DNA from: JACPHD01 sp964526325
GTDB taxonomy: Bacteria > Patescibacteriota > Patescibacteriia > Patescibacteriales > GWC2-42-12
Reading direction: 5' to 3'
Length of the DNA stretch: 49,544 bases
NCBI GenBank assembly: GCA_964526325.1
Contig: CAZGKM010000010.1
Span: 1 to 49,544, forward strand
Positions 33,162 through 41,070 of the stretch are shown in pieces. The number at the start of each line of letters is the position of its first letter. The stretch's first letter is position 1. The notes beneath the pieces were generated by a model, which was given only the letters and a program-made list of their open reading frames with translations, was not told the DNA's origin and did not search any database. The translations under genes and the position numbers were made by a program.

Positions 33162-33968
33162 TTACGATATAGGTTGCAGTGCCTTGCGTGACACTAACGC
33201 TTCAATAAGACCCTTATTTTTATTAAGAGTCGAGCGAACGCTTCTTTTCCAACTTTTTTCATCGGGTACGAACATAAACTTACCCGGTTCAAATTCATGG
33301 AAAGTCTTATAGCGTCCGTCGCTGGTTACTTCCGGAAAATGCCGATAGCTTCTTCCTTCTACAGTAATTTCAATCGGTACCATAGAAGTTGTCGTATCCG
33401 GAAACGGATTTACAATCTGTTCAACTTCAACCTTTTTTTCTTCCTGTTTTTTTCGCTTGTTGCAAAAAAACCAAGCGAAAAATAATATTACAATCAAGAC
33501 GGCTAATGCTATACTTTGCCCAACCAAGCCTAAAGCGTCTTTTAAAAAAGATTCTGGAACCGGCTTCGGTTGCACGGTCTTCACGATAGGCGCAGGCACC
33601 GTAGCAGTAAATTCTACATTTACCATTACCTTGCGAGCGTCTTCAGAGTCACCCAATGATCTGGCCGTAATTTTGGCGTCGATTTTTTTTTCTTCCAAAA
33701 ACACTTTCATGTCTTGCGCACGATCACGGGCAATACTGTCATTTTCCGCCGTCTTACCGGTTTTATCGGCAAAGCCGTGAATAATAATTTTAGCCGGTTT
33801 TTTAGTCCCCCAGCTTTCAATCATTTTCTTGGCCTGAAGTTCAATATCTTCTTTAACGGCGTATTCTCCGAGACCATAACCGTTTATTACATACTCTTCC
33901 GCCGCTAAATAAGCCGGTGCTATTGCCATTAAACAAAGCATTATAACTGCCAATATATACTTTTTCAT
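33162..33968 (-). CDS. OmpA-like domain protein with membrane helix
   Basis: A 268-residue protein; the start at 33968 is fixed by an AAGGAG SD, while an earlier ATG at 34007 lacks one. Signal peptide (KKYILAVIMLCLMAIAPAYLAAE), then a domain with the OmpA C-terminal pattern: AKIIIHGFADKTGKTAENDSIARDRAQDMKVFLEEKKID and RKVMVNVEF. OmpA-type domains bind peptidoglycan. A Pro-rich linker leads to a membrane helix (SIALAVLIVILFFAWFF, about 168-184) with a KRKK stop signal, and a cytosolic C-terminal domain of about 80 residues (YRHFPEVTSDGRYKTFHEF). So it bridges wall and cytosol. It lies between two other envelope genes. Confidence 0.75.
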   Translation of the reverse strand: MKKYILAVIMLCLMAIAPAYLAAEEYVINGYGLGEYAVKEDIELQAKKMIESWGTKKPAKIIIHGFADKTGKTAENDSIARDRAQDMKVFLEEKKIDAKITARSLGDSEDARKVMVNVEFTATVPAPIVKTVQPKPVPESFLKDALGLVGQSIALAVLIVILFFAWFFCNKRKKQEEKKVEVEQIVNPFPDTTTSMVPIEITVEGRSYRHFPEVTSDGRYKTFHEFEPGKFMFVPDEKSWKRSVRSTLNKNKGLIEALVSRKALQPIS

Positions 33969-33980
33969 CTTTTTCTCCTT

Positions 33981-34013
33981 TCCCAAATTGGGATTTTTTG
34001 TATCCAAGTTGGA
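33981..34013 (-). promoter_or_regulatory. Two CCAAATTGG-type palindromes before the OmpA-like gene
   Basis: TCCCAAATTGGGA at 33981-33993 touches the SD, and TCCAAGTTGGA at 34003-34013 lies 21 bases away centre to centre (two helical turns). A role as operator or leader hairpin is inferred from recurrence at 21778-21820 and 35121-35131. Confidence 0.5.
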
Positions 34014-34018
34014 AACAA

Positions 34019-35104
34019 CTATCTGGTTAACGTTAAGTTTAGCAATGCGTCTCGCCGTCGCAACTCATTTTCCAGTTCTCTGCTCCGCTCATCCCGCTTC
34101 TTCAGCAATTCTTTATAGATTGCCGAAATCTGCCGAAACTCCGGAGCTAGTTGGTGCCGCATTACTTTTGCTCTACCATAATAACCTGACCAAGAATCAT
34201 CAACTCCGGCCACTATGGCTGAATTGGCAAGACTGGCTCCGATCATAATCGGGTAAGCGGCGCCGGTAAAAGGTAAAGCGATTAAAGGAATTTTTAAGTC
34301 CTTTATGAATCTGCTTCCGGAAGTAAAACCCGGATCTTCTACCGCTATGTCCTTAAAAGAATCAAGCGGCAGATGGCCTGACCTGATTTGTCCATTAGCC
34401 AGCTTGTAGCTATACGGTAAACGAGCAGCCAATTTTTCTTTGTAGGCTTCCCATTTTTCCGAACCAACTACGATTTCATTTACACTGGTTAGGCTTCTGG
34501 TAACTTCCAAACCCTTTTCCGAGAAGTAAGACAAGAAAAATTCGTCTGACTGTTTTAAGGTCATGCCGAATTTTCCGAAAAAGTTTTTCTGATACTCATT
34601 GTCTTTTTCGAATTTCTCGGCGTCGTAATATAACGATTTTTTTCCTTCTTTAATTTCTGCCTCGGATAAAACCTCTTTGGCCTCTTGTCCGTCAAGTTTA
34701 TATGCCCAACCGGCGTCTTTATTTAAAACTACAAATTTAACATCTTCCAGCTCGGCCTGGCTTTGCGCGAATATGCATTGGAGTAAAAAATCACCCCACC
34801 AATTTATATCCGCTACATAACAGTAACCCTTTAGTAGTTCCTCGGCTTTTTCTATGTACCCCAACACCGGAAACACTCCTCCACCGGCCGCTAATTCAGT
34901 CCAGAAATCCGGACTCATAATCGCGGTAAACGATGTAAAAGCCTTAACTCCGGCTTTTTCCATTTCCACCGTATGCGGCACCGAAATACCCTCGGCCGGA
35001 TCCGTAATCGCGTGCTTGGACAAATATCCGTTGGTGCTAGCGCACCCCCCGATTGCAAATACCATTATCACCAATAGCGAACCTAATATCCTCATCTTTT
35101 TCAT
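34019..35104 (-). CDS. Lipoprotein of unknown function
   Basis: A 361-residue lipoprotein: signal peptide with lipobox (FAIGGC, Cys21). The mature part begins STNGYLSKHAITDPAEGISVPHTVEMEKAG, then a mixed alpha/beta region with several Trp and Tyr, a hydrophobic glycine-rich stretch (IPLIALPFTGAAYPIMIGASLANSAIVAGV, about 275-305) that could insert in a membrane, and a highly charged helical end (YKELLKKRDERSRELENELRRR). No family recognised. It starts the three-gene envelope unit, with a strong SD (AAGGAGG) and a consensus promoter about 200 bases upstream. Confidence 0.75.
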   Translation of the reverse strand: MKKMRILGSLLVIMVFAIGGCASTNGYLSKHAITDPAEGISVPHTVEMEKAGVKAFTSFTAIMSPDFWTELAAGGGVFPVLGYIEKAEELLKGYCYVADINWWGDFLLQCIFAQSQAELEDVKFVVLNKDAGWAYKLDGQEAKEVLSEAEIKEGKKSLYYDAEKFEKDNEYQKNFFGKFGMTLKQSDEFFLSYFSEKGLEVTRSLTSVNEIVVGSEKWEAYKEKLAARLPYSYKLANGQIRSGHLPLDSFKDIAVEDPGFTSGSRFIKDLKIPLIALPFTGAAYPIMIGASLANSAIVAGVDDSWSGYYGRAKVMRHQLAPEFRQISAIYKELLKKRDERSRELENELRRRDALLNLTLTR

Positions 35105-35120
35105 TTTTTCCTCCTTTTAA

Positions 35121-35131
35121 TCCAAATTGGA
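35121..35131 (-). promoter_or_regulatory. TCCAAATTGGA palindrome before the lipoprotein gene
   Basis: A perfect 11-base palindrome five bases upstream of the SD. Third member of the family of palindromes before exported genes. Confidence 0.5.
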
Positions 35132-35308
35132 CCGTTTAGGCTAAAATTTAACCTTTAGTTGTAAATAACATTCCAAAAACTTTCACAATTATTAGGACAA
35201 ATTAAATTTTTCCTAACTATATGGCTATTTTTGGCTAAAAATAAACAAATTTATTAAATTATAATTTGACTAATTTTGTTAAAATGTGTTTTAAAATTTT
35301 AACTTTCA

Positions 35309-35337
35309 ATATTATCACTTTTTGCTATATTTGTCAA
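35309..35337 (-). promoter_or_regulatory. Promoter of the envelope gene unit
   Basis: On the minus strand TTGACA (35332-35337), 17 bases, TAATAT (35309-35314). The rest of the 290-base stretch up to the gene is A/T-rich leader with no ORF. Confidence 0.85.
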
Positions 35338-35347
35338 TACTAGCTAA

Positions 35348-35383
35348 ATAAAAACAAGAGCTAATATTAATTTTCTCTTGTTT
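35348..35383 (-). terminator. Terminator after mtaB
   Basis: AAACAAGAG (35352-35360) pairs with CTCTTGTTT (35375-35383); on the minus strand it is followed by TTTTTATTT. Confidence 0.85.
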
Positions 35384-35395
35384 ATAAATATTTCT

Positions 35396-36715
35396 TTAAT
35401 TTTTTATTTTAACAATTTTTCCGATTAAATTATTTTTTATGGAATTATTACCATGTTTAATCTGATTTTTCGCAGTCTTAATATCAAAATAAAACTCTGT
35501 TTTACCGATGATTTTATCTTGCTTAATCTGTTCTACTACTATCTCCAACTCCCGGCCCTTAAATTTATTTTTATAATCTTCGACCAGCTTAACGCCAAGC
35601 CGTCTTAATGTTTTTGCCCGTTGCGCTAGAGTTTTTTCTTCAACTTGAGCGGGAAATTTAGCGGCCGGCGTTTTTTCGTGAGCCGAAAAAGGAAAAACAT
35701 GTAAACGGCTGAATTTTATCTCTTTTATTAATTTTTCCGTATCTTTAAAATCTTTTACCGATTCTCCAGGAAAACCGACTATAATATCTGTGCTAATAGC
35801 AATATCGGGCATTTTACTTTTTATTTTTGCTATTCTATTTTTAAAGTATTTTACATCATACGGCCGGTTCATTAATTTTAAAATCTTATCCGAACCGGAT
35901 TGTAAAGGTATATGCAGATGCCTGCAAATCTTATTAGACTCTGCAATTAAATTTACAAGTTCATCGCTAACTTCGGTAATCTCGATTGAACTTAGCCTGA
36001 TTCGGCCGAGATTTTTTATTTTACTGAGTTTTTTTAATAGGCTAACTAAGTTGATACAATTGCCTCCTCGCAGGTGAGAACCAGAATTTATTTTTACCGC
36101 CCTTCTTCCTGGATTGCGGGTCAAGCCCGCAATGACAGAATAGCCGTAAAGCCCTAAATGAATTCCGGACAGAATTATCTCCCGATAACCGGTTTTTACC
36201 GCCTTTTGTATTTCGCAAATAATTTCTTTCTCTCCCCTGCTTTTTAATTTTCCGCGCGTATAAGGGATAATGCAATAACTGCAATATTGTTCGCAGCCGT
36301 CCTGAATTTTTATGAAATATCTCGTCCGATCAGTCATCGCGATCCCCGAATTTATGAGGGGCGCGGCAAACTCTGGTTGCTCTCGGTATTGACTTGAAAT
36401 TCGCTTTACTAAACTTCTTACATCCCCTGTCTTAACCACAAAATCCACTCCAATATTCTTAATATCATAAACTTTTGGCCAACATCCGGTTAGTATAATT
36501 TTGGCATTAGGATTTCCTTTCTTCGCTAATTTAATCATGCGAGCGCTTTTAACCATAGCTGTTTTGGTAACGGCGCAACTATTGACTATAGTTATGCCGG
36601 CATTTTTATTCGTTAATATAAAACCGGCTTGAACCAGCCCGCTGGCCAATTTGCCGGAATCATATTGATTTACCTTGCAGCCTAATGTATAAATTTTTAT
36701 TCTGACATTTTTCAT
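35396..36715 (-). CDS. mtaB: tRNA t6A37 methylthiotransferase MtaB with inserted repeat peptide
   Basis: A 439-residue methylthiotransferase that converts t6A37 to ms2t6A. N-terminal UPF0004 domain: YTLGCKVNQYDSGKL, VNSCAVTKTA and ILTGCWPKV (three Cys for one cluster). Radical SAM motif CEQYCSYC (with YTRGKLKSR after), then LHIPLQSGSDKILKLMNRPY and IIVGFPGES. A TRAM-like domain ends it. In the middle, after SGIHLGLYGY, about 30 residues (SVIAGLTRNPGRRAV...LRGGNC) interrupt the conserved sequence; they are encoded by a palindromic repeat that stays in frame. No SD. The product may still fold, as the insert lies in a loop between conserved strands. Confidence 0.9.
   Translation of the reverse strand: MKNVRIKIYTLGCKVNQYDSGKLASGLVQAGFILTNKNAGITIVNSCAVTKTAMVKSARMIKLAKKGNPNAKIILTGCWPKVYDIKNIGVDFVVKTGDVRSLVKRISSQYREQPEFAAPLINSGIAMTDRTRYFIKIQDGCEQYCSYCIIPYTRGKLKSRGEKEIICEIQKAVKTGYREIILSGIHLGLYGYSVIAGLTRNPGRRAVKINSGSHLRGGNCINLVSLLKKLSKIKNLGRIRLSSIEITEVSDELVNLIAESNKICRHLHIPLQSGSDKILKLMNRPYDVKYFKNRIAKIKSKMPDIAISTDIIVGFPGESVKDFKDTEKLIKEIKFSRLHVFPFSAHEKTPAAKFPAQVEEKTLAQRAKTLRRLGVKLVEDYKNKFKGRELEIVVEQIKQDKIIGKTEFYFDIKTAKNQIKHGNNSIKNNLIGKIVKIKN
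36109..36140. repeat. REP-like palindrome inserted in mtaB
   Basis: ATTGCGGG (36113-36120) and CCCGCAAT (36125-36132) flank four bases; TGACA follows. On the coding strand it yields IAGLTRNPG, a peptide known from such palindromes placed in genes of many bacteria. A relative with TGTCATTCC arms is at 40994-41033. Confidence 0.75.
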
Positions 36716-36717
36716 TT

Positions 36718-36746
36718 TAAAAAAGGCCTTCGTTTTTTTGAAGGCC
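36718..36746 (-). terminator. Terminator after the CDP-alcohol phosphatidyltransferase gene
   Basis: GGCCTTC (36725-36731) pairs with GAAGGCC (36740-36746); on the minus strand six T follow. mtaB starts at its far edge, so mtaB must have its own promoter or read-through. Confidence 0.85.
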
Positions 36747-36752
36747 CTGATA

Positions 36753-37376
36753 TTATTTCTTTAATTTTAACATAAACTTTTCATAATAACCGCTTATGCT
36801 TTTTACGGCGAAAAAAACTGCCAAAACCAAACAAATATCAACCGTAATAATGGCTAAATGCAAATTAACTGCAATATATTCGGATAAAACCAATAAAAAA
36901 AACCATAAAATAACAGCCGTAGTCTGCAAAACCATTTTCAGCTTACCCCATTTATTTGACGAAACGCTAACGCCATAAAAAAAACCAACGACGCTTGTGA
37001 AAATCAGAATGATCTCTAAAAAAATAACGGAGCCCACAATGCCTTCAGTAATAATTTTTAGAAAATGAATATTTCCTACCGGCCAATAACGCCAGACAAT
37101 AATAACAACAATCGAGCAAATAAATAATTTATCCGCTACACGATCCAAAAAACCGCCAAATTCGCTGGTCGTGCCGTTTCTTCTGGCGATTTTACCATCC
37201 AAGAGATCTGAAACCGACGCTAAAATAACCAAGATAAACATCGCCATTATCATTTCCGGATAGTAAGCGCCGATTATCATTATGCAAAAAGTACAAATTA
37301 ATCTAACCGAGGTTATGAAATTGGCTAAATTGTTATAAAACCAACTTTTACCGTTTTCTTTTAAAGAACCATCCAT
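36753..37376 (-). CDS. CDP-alcohol phosphatidyltransferase (PgsA-like)
   Basis: A 207-residue integral membrane enzyme with about five helices. The catalytic signature is complete: DLLDGKIAR (D-x2-DG-x2-AR), eight residues, G, three, D (FLDRVAD). Enzymes of this family swap CMP for an alcohol, such as glycerol-3-phosphate (PgsA, making phosphatidylglycerol phosphate) or cardiolipin precursors. The exact alcohol cannot be told here. A strong SD (GGGGGTGA) precedes the ATG, and a terminator follows. Confidence 0.87.
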   Translation of the reverse strand: MDGSLKENGKSWFYNNLANFITSVRLICTFCIMIIGAYYPEMIMAMFILVILASVSDLLDGKIARRNGTTSEFGGFLDRVADKLFICSIVVIIVWRYWPVGNIHFLKIITEGIVGSVIFLEIILIFTSVVGFFYGVSVSSNKWGKLKMVLQTTAVILWFFLLVLSEYIAVNLHLAIITVDICLVLAVFFAVKSISGYYEKFMLKLKK

Positions 37377-37551
37377 GACTCACCCCCTTTATTTTAAATT
37401 TATTTTTATTTTTAATTGCACCCGGCGAAGATATTCGGAGCTTCTCGGTGATTATTTAAAAAAAATACGAAAACGGTGACGACCTTTGCTTTACGCCTAT
37501 CAAAGGCGGTATAAACAAAAGCATTACTATCAGCCGAAATCCAAGCTAATG

Positions 37552-37624
37552 AGCCGTCTGTCGGATTCGAACCGACGACCTACGGTTTACAAAACCGTTG
37601 CTCTACCAGCTGAGCTAAGACGGC
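37552..37624 (-). tRNA. tRNA-Thr (anticodon TGT)
   Basis: On the minus strand: acceptor GCCGTCT/AGACGGC, D arm TTAGCTCAGCTGGTAGAG, anticodon stem ACGGT/ACCGT with loop TTTGTAA (TGT, reads ACA), T arm GTCGG-TTCGAAT-CCGAC, discriminator T. CCA is not encoded. The stretch 37377-37551 to its left holds nothing recognisable beyond an A-rich run and a small stem CGCCT/AGGCG at 37495-37508. Confidence 0.93.
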
Positions 37625-37646
37625 TAAATTTACAAAAAACAAATCT

Positions 37647-37704
37647 GTGCGCCGTACAGGATTCGAAGGGGCGGAAGCCCCACGACAACTCAGGTTCGAA
37701 TCCT
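37647..37704. pseudogene. tRNA-Lys 3' end fragment and T-arm remnants
   Basis: The 21 bases at 37647-37667 are identical to those covering the T-loop and 3' acceptor of tRNA-Lys (37761-37781). They are followed by a GGGGC/GCCCC hairpin (37668-37681) and, in the other orientation, a second T-arm-like AGGTTCGAATCCT (37692-37704). It looks like a rearranged duplicate between the two tRNA genes and cannot form a tRNA. Confidence 0.6.
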
Positions 37705-37758
37705 AATAAATTTAAACTTTTATTATTTAATCTTCTAAAACTACGACCAGCATTTAGA

Positions 37759-37834
37759 TGGTGCGCCGTACAGGATTCGAACCTGTGACCTTCTCCTTAA
37801 AAGGGAGCTGCTCTACCAGCTGAGCTAACAGCGC
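37759..37834 (-). tRNA. tRNA-Lys (anticodon TTT)
   Basis: On the minus strand: acceptor GCGCTGT with ACGGCGC, D arm TTAGCTCAGCTGGTAGAG, anticodon loop CTTTTAA between CTCC and GGAG (anticodon TTT), T arm CACAGGTTCGAATCCTGT, discriminator A and an encoded CCA. Confidence 0.94.
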
Positions 37835-37866
37835 AAATAAAAAACCCGTTGGAGCGGATAGAATAA

Positions 37867-37919
37867 CCCCGTTAAATACGCTTCGCTTCCCAATCTTTTA
37901 GGATTGGGATTTAACGGGG
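37867..37919. repeat. Nested palindrome related to the ACGGGGT repeat
   Basis: CCCCGTTAAAT (37867-37877) pairs with ATTTAACGGGG (37909-37919) and encloses CCCAATC/GATTGGG (37889-37908). The outer arms resemble the arms at 1507-1587 with two bases missing. It lies in the leader of the tRNA-Lys unit on the minus strand. Confidence 0.65.
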
Positions 37920-37964
37920 TGAATTAATAATAAAATAACATATATATTAAATAAACGCAAGCCA

Positions 37965-37993
37965 TTGACAAAAAAAATTAGCAGATATAATAT
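37965..37993 (+). promoter_or_regulatory. Promoter of the small 38076 gene
   Basis: TTGACA (37965-37970), 17 bases, TAATAT (37988-37993). Confidence 0.85.
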
Positions 37994-38075
37994 GAAATTA
38001 AATATTCTTTTCTTTTTAAATTAGCTTAAATAGGGGGTTGACCAAAATACCATGAAGCATGAAAGGAGGTCCATA

Positions 38076-38258
38076 ATGACTGATAATTGGAGAGAAATAG
38101 GATCGGCTGAAGGTTTACTCGGTTCTGCCGTCGGCGCCGCTCTCGGCATACACGATGTTCTCGTAGAAAATAACGAGACAGGTGAAACAAGAACTGTATA
38201 TGTGAACGATAACCAAACTGTTGGAGAGGCCATTGCAGAAGGACAATTTAAAGATTAA
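38076..38258 (+). CDS. Small acidic protein, function unknown
   Basis: A 60-residue product: MTDNWREIGSAEGLLGSAV, then a Gly/Ala turn and VLVENNETGETRTVYVNDNQ, ending EAIAEGQFKD. The C-terminal half looks like a small beta-hairpin domain. The start at 38076 follows AAAGGAGGT at good spacing; the ATG at 38052 is not used for that reason. It stands alone with a consensus promoter and a strong terminator, so it is probably abundant. No family is recognised. Confidence 0.72.
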   Translation: MTDNWREIGSAEGLLGSAVGAALGIHDVLVENNETGETRTVYVNDNQTVGEAIAEGQFKD

Positions 38259-38287
38259 ACTATAATTCAACTAACCCCCTTCTTCCT

Positions 38288-38318
38288 AAAAGAGTTAACT
38301 TTTTAGTTAACTCTTTTT
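38288..38318 (+). terminator. Terminator of the small 38076 gene
   Basis: AAAAGAGTTAACT (38288-38300) pairs with AGTTAACTCTTTT (38305-38317) and ends in T's. Confidence 0.93.
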
Positions 38319-38458
38319 AAAATTATTTTGTATATTAAAAAGTTCTACTTATTATATCAAAAAACCATTCGCTATAGTGGAAAAATAGTGCACGAAAAGT
38401 TCAAAAAAGGGCGGATTTCGCCCTTGATAAATGAGCTGAGTCAGTGTAGGATAAAAAC

Positions 38459-39853
38459 ATGGCAGATAACAAAACTTCTATCTCAAAATTACCACCGCAA
38501 AACATCGAGGCCGAGGCCTCTCTTTTAGGTTGTTTAATGATTGATAAAGACGCGATTTTCAAAATTGCCGACACGCTCCGGCCTGAAGATTTTTATAAAG
38601 ACAGCCACGGCATCATATATGAAACTATGCGGGAGCTATACGCCCACCATGAGCCGATTGATATTTTAACCTTAACGTCAAAGCTTGAAGAAAAAAATAA
38701 ATTGGAAGCCGTAGGCGGACGGACCTACATAGCCGAATTAGGCAATACGGTAGCCACTTCGGCACACGTAGTCCATTATTCGGCGATTATCCAGCGCAAA
38801 GCAACTTTAAGGCGCCTTTTATCCGCTTCAGCAGAAATAACCGAACTTGGCTACCGCGAAGATGAAGAAATCGAAAAATTGCTTGATGAAGCCGAACAAA
38901 AATTATTCGGAGTCTCGCAAAAATATTTAAAAAATGTCTTTCAGCCGATTGATAACTTACTAACCGAAGCTTTTGACAGAATTGACGAACTGCATAAGCA
39001 AAGCGGAAAATTACGCGGACTGCCGACCGGTTTTCATGATCTTGATAACTTGCTCGCCGGCTTGCAAAAATCGGATTTAATTATTTTAGCCGCCAGGCCA
39101 AGCGTGGGAAAAACTTCCTTAGCGCTTGATATCGCCCGGCAATCAGCCATTATCAGTAAAGTTCCTGTCGGCATATTTTCTTTGGAAATGAGCAAAGAGC
39201 AATTGGTCGACCGCATGCTCTGCGCCCAGGCTAACGTCAGCTTATGGCGCATGCGCACGGGAAAATTATCGGACAAAGAAGAAGATAATGATTTTTCGCG
39301 CATCGGCGATGCTATGGGCCAATTATCCGAAGCTCAAATTTATATTGACGATTCGGCCAGCTCCAATATTATGGAAATAAGAACCAAGGCGCGCCGCCTT
39401 CAAGTTGAAAAGGGCTTAGGATTATTAATTATCGATTATTTGCAATTAATGGAAGGCCGGGGCAAATACGGCGATAACCGCGTGCAGGAAGTTTCGGAAA
39501 TTACCCGCGGCCTAAAAGGCATCGCCCGCGAATTAAATATACCCGTTTTCGCTTTATCCCAGTTATCGCGCGCGGCGGAAATGTCTAGACCGGCCATACC
39601 GAGGCTTGCCCACTTGAGAGAATCCGGTTCAATCGAGCAGGACGCAGACGTTGTTATGTTTATTTACCGGAAAGCGGCTGACCGGGGTTATAATTACGAT
39701 GAACTGTCTGAAAGCGAAAAGCATATGGCTGAAATATATATTGCCAAGCATAGAAACGGACCAACCGGAAAAGTCAATTTATTTTTCGATGAAGATACCG
39801 TCAGCTTTAAAAATATGGAAAAAACCGGTCAAGAAGCCCCGCCGGAATACTAA
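38459..39853 (+). CDS. dnaB: Replicative DNA helicase DnaB
   Basis: A 464-residue hexameric helicase. The N-terminal domain (PPQNIEAEASLLGCLMID, about 12-110) is followed by the RecA-like motor with Walker A ARPSVGKT (212-219), GIFSLEMSKEQLVDRML, Walker B LLIIDYLQLM and SQLSRAAE (with an Arg finger region later: SGSIEQDADVVMFIYR). Length matches the family. No intein or insertion. The 5' leader has a small AAGGGCG/CGCCCTT hairpin (38407-38425) but no clear SD. It is followed by ybaB and recR on the same strand. Confidence 0.96.
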   Translation: MADNKTSISKLPPQNIEAEASLLGCLMIDKDAIFKIADTLRPEDFYKDSHGIIYETMRELYAHHEPIDILTLTSKLEEKNKLEAVGGRTYIAELGNTVATSAHVVHYSAIIQRKATLRRLLSASAEITELGYREDEEIEKLLDEAEQKLFGVSQKYLKNVFQPIDNLLTEAFDRIDELHKQSGKLRGLPTGFHDLDNLLAGLQKSDLIILAARPSVGKTSLALDIARQSAIISKVPVGIFSLEMSKEQLVDRMLCAQANVSLWRMRTGKLSDKEEDNDFSRIGDAMGQLSEAQIYIDDSASSNIMEIRTKARRLQVEKGLGLLIIDYLQLMEGRGKYGDNRVQEVSEITRGLKGIARELNIPVFALSQLSRAAEMSRPAIPRLAHLRESGSIEQDADVVMFIYRKAADRGYNYDELSESEKHMAEIYIAKHRNGPTGKVNLFFDEDTVSFKNMEKTGQEAPPEY

Positions 39854-39990
39854 TTAAATAATTTACAATTTTCAATTCTCAATTTTCAAACAATTTTCAA
39901 TGAATTAATTTTCAATGTATAAATTAATTAAAATTGAAACATTAAAGCATTGTTAAGAAATTGAAAATTAGAAATTAACAATTTTCTTAT

Positions 39991-40275
39991 ATGTTCAACA
40001 AATTAAAACAATTCAAAGATCTAAGAAATCAAGCCAAGACATTACAAAATGCCTTAGCGCAAGAATCGGTTGAGTATGAAAAAAATGGAGTTAAAATAAC
40101 CATGAACGGCAATATGGAAATTACAAATCTTTCCATAAATGCCGAGATTTCCAAGGAAAAACTTGAGAATATTTTAACCGACACAGTTAACGAAATTATC
40201 AAACGAGCGCAAAAATTAATGGCTAAAAAAGTCCAAGATATGGGAGGCATCAGCGGAATGTCAAATTTCCAATGA
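39991..40275 (+). CDS. YbaB/EbfC nucleoid-associated protein
   Basis: A 94-residue protein that binds DNA as a dimer. The pattern MFNKLKQFKDLRNQAKTLQNAL, VKITMNGNMEITNLSIN and the C-terminal helix NEIIKRAQKLMAKKVQDMGG is that of YbaB/EbfC. It is usually next to recR, as here. The stretch 39854-39990 before it is A/T-rich with several TTTTCAAT copies and no gene. Confidence 0.9.
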   Translation: MFNKLKQFKDLRNQAKTLQNALAQESVEYEKNGVKITMNGNMEITNLSINAEISKEKLENILTDTVNEIIKRAQKLMAKKVQDMGGISGMSNFQ

Positions 40276-40356
40276 CAAATGACTAATAATTTTTTTAACA
40301 TTTGGATTTTGAAATTTATTTGTCATTGAAAATTTGTCATTTGATATTATAATTCC

Positions 40357-40983
40357 ATGCGCTATCCCGCTTCTATCCAAAACTTGATTGAATATTTTTG
40401 CAAATTACCGACAGTCGGACCTAAAACGGCCGAACGTTATGTTTTTTATCTATTAAAACAACATCCGGAATGGCTGCAGCAACTAGCTCAAGCCATTGCC
40501 GAAGTTAAAGAAAAAACAACTGTCTGCCAAATTTGTTTTTCCATCGCCGAGTCAAACCCTTGCCAAATTTGCTCTGACTTAAAAAAAAATCACTCGGTTA
40601 TTTGCCTGGTCGCGGATACGCGTGATATGCTGGCTATTGAATCCACTAAACAATATAACGGCGTTTATCATATTTTAGGCGGAGTTATTAATACTATTGA
40701 GGGCATAAAACCGGATCAACTTAACATTAAATCTCTATTAAACCGCATAAAACAGAATAATGTTAAAGAAATTATTTTGGCCTTTAATCCGGATCTTGAA
40801 GGCGAAACTACGGCTATGTATTTAGTAAAATTATTGAAGCCTTATAAAATAAACCCCGACACCAAATTTGGTGCAGGGGTGAAAATTACCCGTTTAGCTA
40901 AAGGCTTGCCAATGGGCGCTGATTTAGAATATGCCGACGAGATTACTTTATCCAATGCGCTAAAATATAGAAATGAGATGTAA
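40357..40983 (+). CDS. recR: Recombination protein RecR
   Basis: A 208-residue RecR of standard length. N-terminal HhH (LPTVGPKTAERYVFYLL), a C4 zinc finger (CQICFSIAESNPCQICSDL), a Toprim domain (VICLVADTRDMLAIE, EIILAFNPDLEGETTA) and the C-terminal KITRLAKGLPMGADLEYADEITL. RecR with RecO loads RecA at gaps. It forms the usual pair with ybaB. Confidence 0.96.
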   Translation: MRYPASIQNLIEYFCKLPTVGPKTAERYVFYLLKQHPEWLQQLAQAIAEVKEKTTVCQICFSIAESNPCQICSDLKKNHSVICLVADTRDMLAIESTKQYNGVYHILGGVINTIEGIKPDQLNIKSLLNRIKQNNVKEIILAFNPDLEGETTAMYLVKLLKPYKINPDTKFGAGVKITRLAKGLPMGADLEYADEITLSNALKYRNEM

Positions 40984-40993
40984 TTTTCCATTC

Positions 40994-41033
40994 TGTCATT
41001 CCGGCCACCGAGCCTGCCTGCGCGGGAATGACA
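40994..41033. repeat. REP-like palindrome after recR
   Basis: TGTCATTCC (40994-41002) and GGAATGACA (41025-41033) flank a GC-rich centre. Relative of the element inside mtaB (36109-36140). Confidence 0.75.
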
Positions 41034-41042
41034 AATAAATTT

Positions 41043-41069
41043 AAAAATCCCGCTTATCACGGGATTTTT
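41043..41069. terminator. Bidirectional terminator between recR and rplU
   Basis: AAAAATCCCG and CGGGATTTTT arms at 41043-41069 with T-runs on both strands, between convergent genes. Confidence 0.92.
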
Positions 41070-41070
41070 G

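Noticed and set aside
37486..37788. 100-codon plus-strand frame over the tRNA genes
   Set aside because: It runs through tRNA-Thr and the tRNA-Lys fragment and is not protein coding.
39854..39990. Repeated TTTTCAAT stretch as a repeat array
   Set aside because: The copies are irregular and A/T-rich; simple composition explains them.
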